16,235 bases of DNA from Chloroflexota bacterium. Its GTDB lineage: Bacteria > Chloroflexota > Anaerolineae > B4-G1 > SLSP01. The notes below the pieces were generated by a model. The model did no database searches. It worked only from the letters and a program-made list of their open reading frames with translations, and had not been told where the DNA came from. Positions 1 through 6,659 of the stretch are shown here, piece after piece. The stretch spans positions 1 through 16,235 of the forward strand of contig JAKJAE010000026.1 in assembly GCA_022707665.1 (NCBI GenBank), given 5' to 3'. The first letter of the stretch is position 1. Every line of letters begins with the position of its first letter. Both the position numbers and the translations under genes were made by a program.

Positions 1-73
1 GGTGGGGACCCGCCGACCGCTCTTCGTCGAGGTCCCCCTGGGCACATTTGCCGGTGTGCAGGAGGACGCGTGA
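1..73 (+). CDS. C-terminal end of an unidentified protein (partial)
   Basis: Reading from base 2, an open frame runs to a TGA at 71-73 and gives about 23 residues ending in FAGVQEDA. The stop overlaps the ATG of the following oxidoreductase (TGATG), the usual layout of translationally coupled operon genes, which is the main reason to believe the frame. The Shine-Dalgarno AGGAGG of the next gene (60-65) lies inside this frame. Too little sequence remains to name a family. As the partner of a DAO-type oxidoreductase it could be another subunit of a heteromeric amine or imino-acid oxidase, but nothing visible shows that. Confidence 0.5.
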   Translation, partial: VGTRRPLFVEVPLGTFAGVQEDA

Positions 74-1239
74 TGAGCAAGGCCGAGAGCCTTCACGATG
101 CCATCATCATTGGCGCGGGCAGCGTTGGTCTGCCGACTGCGCTGGCGATGGCCGAGGCTGGCCTGAACGTCCTGGTCCTCGACCGGGCCCCCAGCCCCGG
201 TCAGGGCTCCCACAAGGCCGCAATCGGCGGCGTCCGCGCCACCCACTCCGATCCCGCGAAGATCCGGCTCTGCCTGCGCAGCCTGGAAGTGTTCTCCACG
301 TGGCGCGAGACCTATGGCCAGGACATCGAGTGGACCAGCGGGGGCTATACGTTTGTTGCCTACCAGGATCCCGAGGCTCAGACTCTGAAGGACGTGCTGA
401 CCATCCAACACGGGCTCGGCCTGAACATCGACTGGCTCGACGCCGCAGAGTTACTCGACGTGGTGCCTTCCCTCAACCCCGACGGGCTTCTGGGCGGCAC
501 CTACTCACCCGACGATGGACACTGCTCGACGCTGCTCGCCGGGCACGCATTCTATGAAACGGCGATACGCGCTGGAGCGAGCTTTCACTTCTCGGAACAC
601 GTGACCGCGATATCCAGAGATGAAAACCGCGTCACAGGGGTGGTAACCGAACGGGCGACCTATGCCGCGCCGATTGTGGTGAACGCTGCAGGAGCTTGGT
701 CAGGCGATGTCGATGCACTCGTCGGTGCCGCTCACCCCGTGATGCCTGACTCGCATGAAGCAGGCATCACCGAGCCCGTAGCGCCATTTCTCAAGCCGAT
801 GGTCGTGGACATCCGACCAGCTCAGGGCTCGTCCAACTGTTACTTCTACCAACTGACGACAGGTCAGGTCGTCTTCTGCCTGACACCTGACCCGCCCATC
901 GTCGGCTTCGATCGTCGCGAGACAAGTGCTTTCCTGCCCCTGATCGCTCAGCGCATGGTGGCTCTGATGCCCACCCTGGCGAACCTGCGCGTGCGGCGCA
1001 CCTGGCGCGGTCTCTATCCTATGACGCCGGATGGAGCGCCTATTGTGGGCTGGTCGCCGGCTGCAGAGGGCTACTTGGTCGCCATCGGTATGTGCGGGCA
1101 AGGCTTCATGTTGGGACCAGGCGTTGGTGAGCTTCTGGCGCGTATGGTCACACAGACCGCGCCGAGTGCCTCAGACAGGGAGATCCTCAATAGCCTCTCA
1201 CCCAACCGGCAGTTCTCCGGTCAGGAAGCGCTGAAGTGA
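73..1239 (+). CDS. FAD-dependent oxidoreductase, DAO family (sarcosine oxidase beta / glycine oxidase-like)
   Basis: This is a 388-residue flavoenzyme of the D-amino-acid oxidase (DAO) superfamily, which oxidises secondary or primary amines such as sarcosine, dimethylglycine, proline or glycine. The N-terminus holds the FAD-binding beta-alpha-beta fold with GAGSVG at residues 14-19 and an acidic residue (D37) ending the second strand. It is followed by a GGVRATHSDPAK stretch typical of sarcosine-oxidase-beta and dimethylglycine-dehydrogenase relatives. Near residues 339-350 is the C-terminal FAD motif (GMCGQGFMLGPG). Length fits the family (about 380-400). The ATG at 73 is preferred over the GTG at 70 because AGGAGG at 60-65 is 7 nt from it. 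The gene is coupled to the partial upstream gene and ends at a hairpin. The substrate cannot be read from sequence. The family call is firm; the exact subfamily is not. Confidence 0.9.
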   Translation: MSKAESLHDAIIIGAGSVGLPTALAMAEAGLNVLVLDRAPSPGQGSHKAAIGGVRATHSDPAKIRLCLRSLEVFSTWRETYGQDIEWTSGGYTFVAYQDPEAQTLKDVLTIQHGLGLNIDWLDAAELLDVVPSLNPDGLLGGTYSPDDGHCSTLLAGHAFYETAIRAGASFHFSEHVTAISRDENRVTGVVTERATYAAPIVVNAAGAWSGDVDALVGAAHPVMPDSHEAGITEPVAPFLKPMVVDIRPAQGSSNCYFYQLTTGQVVFCLTPDPPIVGFDRRETSAFLPLIAQRMVALMPTLANLRVRRTWRGLYPMTPDGAPIVGWSPAAEGYLVAIGMCGQGFMLGPGVGELLARMVTQTAPSASDREILNSLSPNRQFSGQEALK

Positions 1240-1246
1240 CGACAGG

Positions 1247-1286
1247 GAAAGCGCCCGGAGCCTGAGACAGGACTCCGGACGCTTTC
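1247..1286 (+). terminator. Strong hairpin terminator after the FAD oxidoreductase
   Basis: Two 14-nt arms (1247-1260 and 1273-1286) pair with a single C-A mismatch around a 12-nt loop that can itself form a small CCT/AGG stem. It begins 7 nt after the oxidoreductase stop and lies between two convergent genes, so it may serve both strands. The right side is followed only by a mixed T-containing stretch, not a clean U-run. Confidence 0.7.
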
Positions 1287-1316
1287 GTGCTTCCGATTGA
1301 ACTCGACCGCAGGATG

Positions 1317-2090
1317 CTAGGCCCGCGCCCAGATGGCGGAGCGACGGTACATACTGAAGGCCCACGCGACAGCCAAGAGTCCCGCCAACGCCCCAGCCGT
1401 CACTCCCACAGTAGGCGTAGCCCAGTGCTTCAGGGCAATGCCAATGTAGGCCCAGACGAACACTGCGACATAAGCACCATTGGCATGGTGCAGGCTCATC
1501 GCCACGGCGATAGCTGCTGCAACCAGCAACATGATCACAGCCCACGCCTGCGAGCCGATCCCCCACCCACCCCAGTTCAGGGTGTACAGAAGCTGGGTGA
1601 TGTTGGCAACCGTAGCCACACTGATCCAGCCCAGATAGATGCTAAAGGGCACGTAGAGTGCCCACCGGTCGGCTACCGTCATGTCGCGCCGCCCGGACCA
1701 TAGCTTCAAGAGGATCAACACCAACGAGGCGAGAATGATGAGCATCACAGGCACTGTTAGCACGAACCGGGTGTAGTGCCAGAGGAAGATCCAGAGGATG
1801 TTCGCCACACTGCTCAGAACATAGAGGTATCCCATCCGGGCAACGTGGGTATTCGCGCGATGGGATGGCAGCGCCTGGTAGATCGTGAACGCAATCAGGC
1901 CAACGTAGATCAGACCCCAGATTGAAAACACATAACCCGCCGGCACAAAGTGGATCGGGAAACGGTCAGATATCTCACCCGTGTTCAGGCCGTTGATCGG
2001 GAGAGCATTTGCCAGAACATTCACAACAACCATGCCTGCAGGCGCTGTCGGCAATCGACGTGTTTGTGCTACAATAGCTTGGTTTGCCAT
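1317..2090 (-). CDS. TspO/MBR-related tryptophan-rich membrane protein (long form)
   Basis: This 257-residue, very hydrophobic protein has about seven predicted membrane segments and more than ten tryptophans. The PAGYVFSIWGLIY motif near residues 50-62 matches the conserved N-terminal part of TspO/MBR-type tryptophan-rich sensory proteins, which bind tetrapyrroles or isoprenoid-like ligands and modulate stress or pigment responses. Classical TspO is about 160 residues with five helices, so this belongs to the longer bacterial branch with extra C-terminal helices, whose function is poorly defined. The ATG at 2088-2090 has only a weak Shine-Dalgarno. The gene is convergent with the FAD oxidoreductase and divergent from the broken binding-protein gene, so it is probably monocistronic. 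The family call rests on the motif and topology. Confidence 0.8.
   Translation of the reverse strand: MANQAIVAQTRRLPTAPAGMVVVNVLANALPINGLNTGEISDRFPIHFVPAGYVFSIWGLIYVGLIAFTIYQALPSHRANTHVARMGYLYVLSSVANILWIFLWHYTRFVLTVPVMLIILASLVLILLKLWSGRRDMTVADRWALYVPFSIYLGWISVATVANITQLLYTLNWGGWGIGSQAWAVIMLLVAAAIAVAMSLHHANGAYVAVFVWAYIGIALKHWATPTVGVTAGALAGLLAVAWAFSMYRRSAIWARA
2067..2075 (+). promoter_or_regulatory. Possible extended -10 promoter for the orphan binding-protein gene
   Basis: TG at 2067-2068 followed by C and TACAAT (2070-2075) forms an extended -10 element, 62 nt before the ATG at 2138. No good -35 is seen (best near 2046-2051), which is tolerated for extended -10 promoters. It lies inside the first codons of the divergent TspO-like gene, as expected with only 47 bp between the two starts. 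Confidence 0.4.
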
Positions 2091-2098
2091 ATTCCAGA

Positions 2099-2115
2099 GA
2101 GCCCGGCTAGGGCTC
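2099..2115. repeat. Small inverted repeat in the divergent intergenic gap
   Basis: GAGCCC (2099-2104) and GGGCTC (2110-2115) are perfect inverted copies around GGCTA. They sit between the divergent starts at 2090 and 2138, so the element could be an operator or a leader hairpin for either gene. A 6-bp arm is short enough to be chance. Confidence 0.3.
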
Positions 2116-2137
2116 AGTCTGCAAGGAGCTTGCTGGT

Positions 2138-3719
2138 ATGAAGCGTCCGCTGTATCTGTTCATCGTGCTCACAACACTAGCAGCGCTGCTGCTCTCGGCC
2201 TGTGGCGCATCGGACACCAATGAGCCACTGGTCGTCCTCATCGAAACTGACGAGGGTCCCCTTACCCCGCTGGGTTACCGAACAGCCACAGGATTCTGGA
2301 TGACAGGCTGGGTGTACGATACGCTCTACGCCCGTCCCATCGTTGGCTACCAACGCGACCCCGAACCAGGATGGGTCTGTGTGGACCATCACCTTGCGCC
2401 AGGACGTCAAATGGCACGACGGTGAGCCCTTCACCTCGGAGGACGTGCTCTTTTCCTATCAGTTCCTCGTCCAGGCGAACCGGCTTGAAGCCCTGGGCCT
2501 TGTGGACAAGGTGGAAGCGCGCGGTGACTATGTCGTCGACGTTACGCTGCGACAGCCTAGCCCGTTCTTCTTGAACGAAGCGCTGACCACCGCCTACATT
2601 CTGCCCGCTCACATCTGGCAGGGTCAGGCGCCCAACGACCCACAGCTTGGCCAGTTCCAGGCAACGGTCGGCACGGGCGCGTACAAGCTCACTTCCGTCG
2701 TCCCCGGCGAATCCTACACCTTCGAGGCCAACAGGGACTACTTCAGGGGTATCCCCCGCGTGGCGAACATGATCGTCAAGGTTGTCCCCAGTCGTGCACA
2801 GCAGGCCGATGAGTTGCGGAAGCGTACGGCGGGAGCCTCGCTCGCGGCAATGGATCCAACGCAGGCTGGTCAGCTGGAGCGGATACGGCGGATCGACCTG
2901 GCTGAAGGGCCCAACACACTGAGCTACATCCTCTATACAAATGGTTCACGCCCCCCCTTCGACCAGGATAGTGTGCGGGAAGCTATCTCTCTGGCCATCA
3001 ACTACGATACGCTGGTCAAGGACGTCCTTCTCGGTCGGGGCAAGGTGTTGCCTTCAAGCTACTACCACAGCGAGCTCCCTTGGGCAGTGGGCGTTATGCC
3101 GCTCTACGACCCGGATGCGGCCAGAACGTTGCTTGAGTTCGCGGACCTGCTGGATAGCGATGGTGATGGCGTACGGGAATGGCAGGGCCAGCCAATGGAC
3201 TATGCAGTACTGTGCAATTCCGACAGGCCCCTCGAGGTGCAGGCCACCGATCTCATTGTCCAATGGCTTCAGGATATCGGCATCGAGGCTCACGCCAACT
3301 GCGTGGATACCAGCACGCAATTGAGTCTGATGTGGCCCAACTATCGTGCCATCCCCAATCCGGATTACGATATCGCGCTCTTCAGTTGGCCTGGCGATGT
3401 GCAGACGCAGAGGAGCTTCCTGCGCTACATGGTATCCGACCCCAACGGCCTTGGGTGGGCCAACCTCTCTGGCACAGTCGACGCCCAGCTGGAACAGCTT
3501 GTGACCGCCTATCTCAGCGAAGGCGATCCCGCCCAACAAGAAGCCCTGGGTATGTCAATTCAGGAGCAGTTCTCTGAGGTGCTGCCCATGATCCCGCTGA
3601 TGGCGCCCAATGGAACGTATGCCTACCTCCCGGAGAAGTACGCAGGATGGCAGTACATGAAGGGGATTGGTATCGGTACCGTCTGGTCATTCCTGCAGGT
3701 GCAGCCGGCTGCGCAGTAA
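2138..3719 (+). pseudogene. Frameshifted family-5 (peptide/oligosaccharide) ABC substrate-binding lipoprotein
   Basis: The gene starts well: AAGGAG at 2123-2128, ATG at 2138, a hydrophobic signal peptide and a lipobox (LLSAC, Cys at residue 21), then a typical N-terminal domain up to WVYDTLYA. That frame then hits a stop at 2425. The rest of an SBP_bac_5 protein continues in the next frame, from about LATNATPNQDG (about 2343) through DVKWHDGEPFTSEDV to the stop at 3719. The second frame has a stop at 2301-2303, so the break lies between 2304 and 2425, most likely near 2331-2343. Relatives usually have several more residues at the junction, suggesting a small deletion with frame change. No permease or ATPase genes adjoin it. 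It may be a true pseudogene or a sequencing or assembly error. Intact, it would be an extracytoplasmic solute receptor of about 520 residues. Confidence 0.8.
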
Positions 3720-3746
3720 TGCCTGCGCCACACCGTGCACATCCAT

Positions 3747-3812
3747 TGGGGCTCGTAGTGACCGTGTCGCGTGACCTCTTGCAGGCCAGCGGCACCATCC
3801 CTACGAGCCCCA
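3747..3812. terminator. Structured inverted repeat between convergent genes, probable bidirectional terminator
   Basis: Perfect 12-nt arms (3747-3758 and 3801-3812) enclose a second stem (3764-3770 with 3789-3795, one G-U pair) across a 5x5 internal loop. The position between the stop at 3719 and the YbaK-type gene ending at 3825 suits shared termination. Neither side has a U-run, so it is not a classical intrinsic terminator. Confidence 0.5.
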
Positions 3813-3824
3813 TCAGAGCAATCG

Positions 3825-4292
3825 CTAACCCTCGATTGCGACACGTACCTCCCGTAGCTGTAGCACCTTACTCAGGTCCGCAGGTGCGACCTCGACCAGG
3901 AATCCGCGCTTCCCGCCGTTGATGTAGATCCGCTCGAGGCTCAGAATCGTCTCTTCCACGGTCACTGGCATCGGCTGGCGGGTTCCGAATGGACTGATCC
4001 CGCCTACCTGATACCCCGTAACCCTCTCAGCCTTTTCGGTGCTGCACGGCGTTACTGTCTTGACCCCAAGCACGCGCGCAAGCATCTTCGTGGACACCTC
4101 GCGATCGCCGTGCATAAGGACCAGGAAGGGACGCCCCCCGTCAGGCTCCATCACCAACGTCTTGATCACGCAGTGCTCATCTGCGCCCAGGCAGGTGGCG
4201 GCGTGGCGCGTCCCGCCGTGTTCTTCATACGGATACAGGTGCGGAACAAACGTCACCTGCTTCTCCATCAGCATCCGCACTCCCCGCGTCAT
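3825..4292 (-). CDS. ybaK: YbaK/EbsC-type Cys-tRNA(Pro) deacylase
   Basis: This 155-residue cytoplasmic editing enzyme is of the YbaK/INSERT domain family, which hydrolyses Cys mischarged on tRNA(Pro) in trans. Visible signatures are the IKTL segment with K44, corresponding to the essential lysine of YbaK, and VGGISPFG near residues 97-104 followed by YINGGKRG. The length matches E. coli YbaK (159). The open frame extends much further upstream, but only from the ATG at 4290-4292 does the N-terminus (MTRGVRMLMEK) line up with E. coli YbaK. An alternative ATG at 4272-4274 has a better Shine-Dalgarno (GGGGAG 5 nt upstream). The gene lies 25 nt after the preceding dehydrogenase, so it is last in that operon. 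A housekeeping gene riding on a catabolic operon is odd but not rare. Confidence is high for family, moderate for the exact start. Confidence 0.88.
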   Translation of the reverse strand: MTRGVRMLMEKQVTFVPHLYPYEEHGGTRHAATCLGADEHCVIKTLVMEPDGGRPFLVLMHGDREVSTKMLARVLGVKTVTPCSTEKAERVTGYQVGGISPFGTRQPMPVTVEETILSLERIYINGGKRGFLVEVAPADLSKVLQLREVRVAIEG

Positions 4293-4317
4293 CGGGTGTT
4301 CTGACCTGACCATCCGA

Positions 4318-5421
4318 CTACTCAATACACCAAGTCGGCGTGTCCACCAGCTCCATCTTGCCGCTGGCTGCTGAACGTATCCCCGCATCGAGGATCGCCA
4401 TGGCCTCAATGTTGTGCTGCAATTGCAGTGTGGGGTGCAGCGGCTCACCGGTCTCGAGATGATGAATGAACTCCTCTGCGAGCGTCGCACGTCCCTCGGG
4501 CAGGGGATCTCCCTCGCTCACCATATCCGGTTCCGTCCGTCCGTAGCTCTGTGTGGTGAAGACTTGCACCACTCCGCGGTCTGCAACGATCGTTCCCCGC
4601 GTGCCATAGGCAATCGGGCCCGTCGGGACACCGGCGTTCCACGTGGTCCACGTGCCCTCCAAAATAGCCAGCGACCGTGGGAAACGAACTGCGATGATGG
4701 CGTTATCATCTGCGTCACCATACTGGCTGGCAATGTTCGCCCGAATCGCGGTCACCGACACGGCGGGCGCCCCGACGAACCATCGCGCGAGGCACGCCCC
4801 GTAACAGCAGTAGTCCAGCAGCGCCCCACCTCCCGCAGAGACGTGGTGCCACCACTCACCGCCCTTCTCAACATCCGACCAGGCATTCGCGCCTTGCGCA
4901 TAGGAAAGCGGGCCCATCGATGCCCCGTTGCGCCATTTCACTTCCCACAGCTCACCGATCGCACCCGCATCGATCAACTCTTTCATCTTGCGGATGGCTC
5001 GATTCCACGTCGTCGGCCAATTGACCACCAATTCGACGTTGTTAGCCCTCACCGCCCTCACCATCCGCAGCGCATCGGGCAGGCTGGCGGACATTGGCTT
5101 CTCGGTGATCATATGGATGCCCTTGGCGGCGATCGCTTCGGCAACCTCGCCGTGCTGCGCATTCTCCGGGCAGAAGAGCATGATGTCGAACGACTCCTTC
5201 TCGAGCATCTCACGGTAGTCCTGATAGACCTTCGGGATGCCGGCTCTCTCCTGTGACCTGAGGATCTGAGCCGGTCGCCAAGATGGCTTCTTGGGCACCG
5301 ACGGAACGGTGTCGGCGCAGGCGACCCACTCGACACTGGGCAGCGCCTTGAACGCGTCGATCAGGGTGTTGACGTGCCCGTGAGATACCCCGAGCACGCC
5401 GAGTCGATATGTCTTACTCAT
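4318..5421 (-). CDS. Gfo/Idh/MocA-family oxidoreductase, paralogue 1
   Basis: This 367-residue cytoplasmic NAD(P)-dependent dehydrogenase of the Gfo/Idh/MocA family probably acts on a sugar or cyclitol derivative. The N-terminal Rossmann domain has GVSHGHVN (residues 11-18) instead of the usual GxGxxG, then VEWVACAD ending strand two. EKP (107-109) carries the family's conserved lysine. The C-terminal domain begins with GGGALLDYCCYG (from 197), with Y207 where most relatives have the active-site His; a Tyr here is known in glucose-fructose oxidoreductase-type members. AGGGAGG lies just upstream of the ATG at 5421. It is the closest relative of the adjacent gene at 5507-6619, and the last 65 residues differ at two positions only. 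The two genes form a tandem duplication within the operon. The substrate is unknown. Confidence 0.88.
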   Translation of the reverse strand: MSKTYRLGVLGVSHGHVNTLIDAFKALPSVEWVACADTVPSVPKKPSWRPAQILRSQERAGIPKVYQDYREMLEKESFDIMLFCPENAQHGEVAEAIAAKGIHMITEKPMSASLPDALRMVRAVRANNVELVVNWPTTWNRAIRKMKELIDAGAIGELWEVKWRNGASMGPLSYAQGANAWSDVEKGGEWWHHVSAGGGALLDYCCYGACLARWFVGAPAVSVTAIRANIASQYGDADDNAIIAVRFPRSLAILEGTWTTWNAGVPTGPIAYGTRGTIVADRGVVQVFTTQSYGRTEPDMVSEGDPLPEGRATLAEEFIHHLETGEPLHPTLQLQHNIEAMAILDAGIRSAASGKMELVDTPTWCIE

Positions 5422-5448
5422 CAGTTCGCCTCCCTATAGGAGTAGAAT

Positions 5449-5472
5449 GGGGGCACCTCCTCCGGTGCCCCC
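5449..5472 (-). terminator. Intercistronic hairpin between dehydrogenase paralogues 2 and 1
   Basis: GGGGGCACC (5449-5457) and GGTGCCCCC (5464-5472) form a perfect 9-bp GC-rich stem with a 6-nt loop, in the 85-nt gap between the stop at 5507 and the start at 5421. On the minus-strand transcript it is followed by ATTCTACTCC rather than a U-run. It may be an attenuator or a 3'-end stabiliser that lowers expression of the downstream genes rather than a full terminator. Confidence 0.5.
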
Positions 5473-5506
5473 CTCTCACCTATCCCTTGTCCCTCGTTAC
5501 TTCGGC

Positions 5507-6619
5507 CTACCCAATACACCAGGTGGGCGTATTCACCAGCTCCATTTTCCCGCTGGCGGCGGAGCGAATCCCGGCGTCCAGGATCGCCATAGCCTCGATA
5601 TTGTGCTGCAACTGCAGGGTAGGATGCAGCGGCTCCCCCGTCTCAAGATGGTGGATGAACTCCTCGGCAAGCGTCGCCCGTCCCTCGGGCAAGGGGTCTC
5701 CTTCAGCGACCAGATCGGGCTCAGTACCATAGTAGCTGGGCGACGTGAAAACCTTCACCCCTGTCCGGTCAACCACCATCGTCCCGCGGGTGCCGTAGGC
5801 GATCGGGCCCGTTGGGATGCCGGCATTCGGTGTCGTCCACGTACCCTCGAGAATCGCCAGAGCCTTCGGGAAACGCACGGTGACGATCGCATTGTCCTCA
5901 GCATCCCCGTACCGGCTCGTGATGTTTGCTTTCATTGCCATAGCCGCGACGGCCGGCTCGCCGATCATCCACCGCGCGAGACACGCGCCATAGCTGCAGT
6001 AGTCAAGCAGCACGCCGCCGCCAAGCGCGGACTGGTGCCACCATTCGGCGCCCTTCTCCACATCGTTCCAGGCATCTTCGCCCTTGGAGTAGGACAGAGG
6101 CCCCATCGACGCCCCGTTGCGCCATTTGATCTCCCATACATCGCCGATCATGCCCTCATCGATGAGGTCTTTCATCTTTCGTACCGGCGCATGCCAGGTC
6201 GTGGGCCAGTTCACCATCAACTCAACATTGTTGGCCTGCACCGCTCGCATCATACGCAGCGCTTCCGGAAGCGATGCCGCCATCGGCTTCTCAGTGACCA
6301 TATGGATGCCCTTCGAGGCGATCGCCTCGGCGACCTCGCCGTGGCGTGCGTTCTCAGGACAGAAGATGATGATATCGAAGGCCTCGCGGTCCAGCATCTC
6401 GTGGTAGTCTTCGTAGACCTTGGGGACCCCCGTATGCTCCAGAGCGCGCCGGATACTCGATGGTCGACTGGCCGGCTTGAGTGTCGTCGTCGGCACAACC
6501 GGCACTGTGTCGGCGCACGCGACCCATTCCACGTTGGGGAGCGCGGCGAAATCATCGATCAGGCTATTCACATGCATATGAGAGACACCGATTATCCCGA
6601 GCCGATAACTCTTTGCCAT
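5507..6619 (-). CDS. Gfo/Idh/MocA-family oxidoreductase, paralogue 2
   Basis: This 370-residue NAD(P)-dependent dehydrogenase has the same architecture as its downstream neighbour. The non-canonical nucleotide-binding turn GVSHMHVN is at residues 11-18, followed by VEWVACADTVP, EKP at 110-112, and GGGVLLDYCSYG with D206 and Y210 in the substrate domain. GGAGGAG lies about 5 nt before the ATG at 6617-6619. Its C-terminal 65 residues are almost identical in protein to those of paralogue 1, although the DNA has diverged at many third codon positions. The gene begins 40 nt after the end of paralogue 3 and is co-transcribed with it. A related but distinct substrate step, or a hetero-oligomer of paralogues, are both possible; sequence alone does not decide. 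Confidence 0.88.
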   Translation of the reverse strand: MAKSYRLGIIGVSHMHVNSLIDDFAALPNVEWVACADTVPVVPTTTLKPASRPSSIRRALEHTGVPKVYEDYHEMLDREAFDIIIFCPENARHGEVAEAIASKGIHMVTEKPMAASLPEALRMMRAVQANNVELMVNWPTTWHAPVRKMKDLIDEGMIGDVWEIKWRNGASMGPLSYSKGEDAWNDVEKGAEWWHQSALGGGVLLDYCSYGACLARWMIGEPAVAAMAMKANITSRYGDAEDNAIVTVRFPKALAILEGTWTTPNAGIPTGPIAYGTRGTMVVDRTGVKVFTSPSYYGTEPDLVAEGDPLPEGRATLAEEFIHHLETGEPLHPTLQLQHNIEAMAILDAGIRSAASGKMELVNTPTWCIG

Positions 6620-6659
6620 AGTTCTCCTCCTCAGTCCAGATATCTGATGGACAATCGCC

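Noticed and set aside
2331..2345. Programmed frameshift site in the orphan binding-protein gene
   Set aside because: There is no slippery heptamer or following pseudoknot, and the family is not known to use recoding; a lesion or sequence error is simpler.
4293..4490. N-terminal extension of the YbaK-type gene up to 4490
   Set aside because: The extra residues overlap the end of the upstream dehydrogenase and do not resemble YbaK; homology begins at the ATG at 4290-4292.
6637..6646. Perfect 10-bp palindrome CAGATATCTG between paralogues 3 and 2
   Set aside because: It is short, lies in an intra-operon gap next to a Shine-Dalgarno, and has no second copy seen in the control regions; probably chance.
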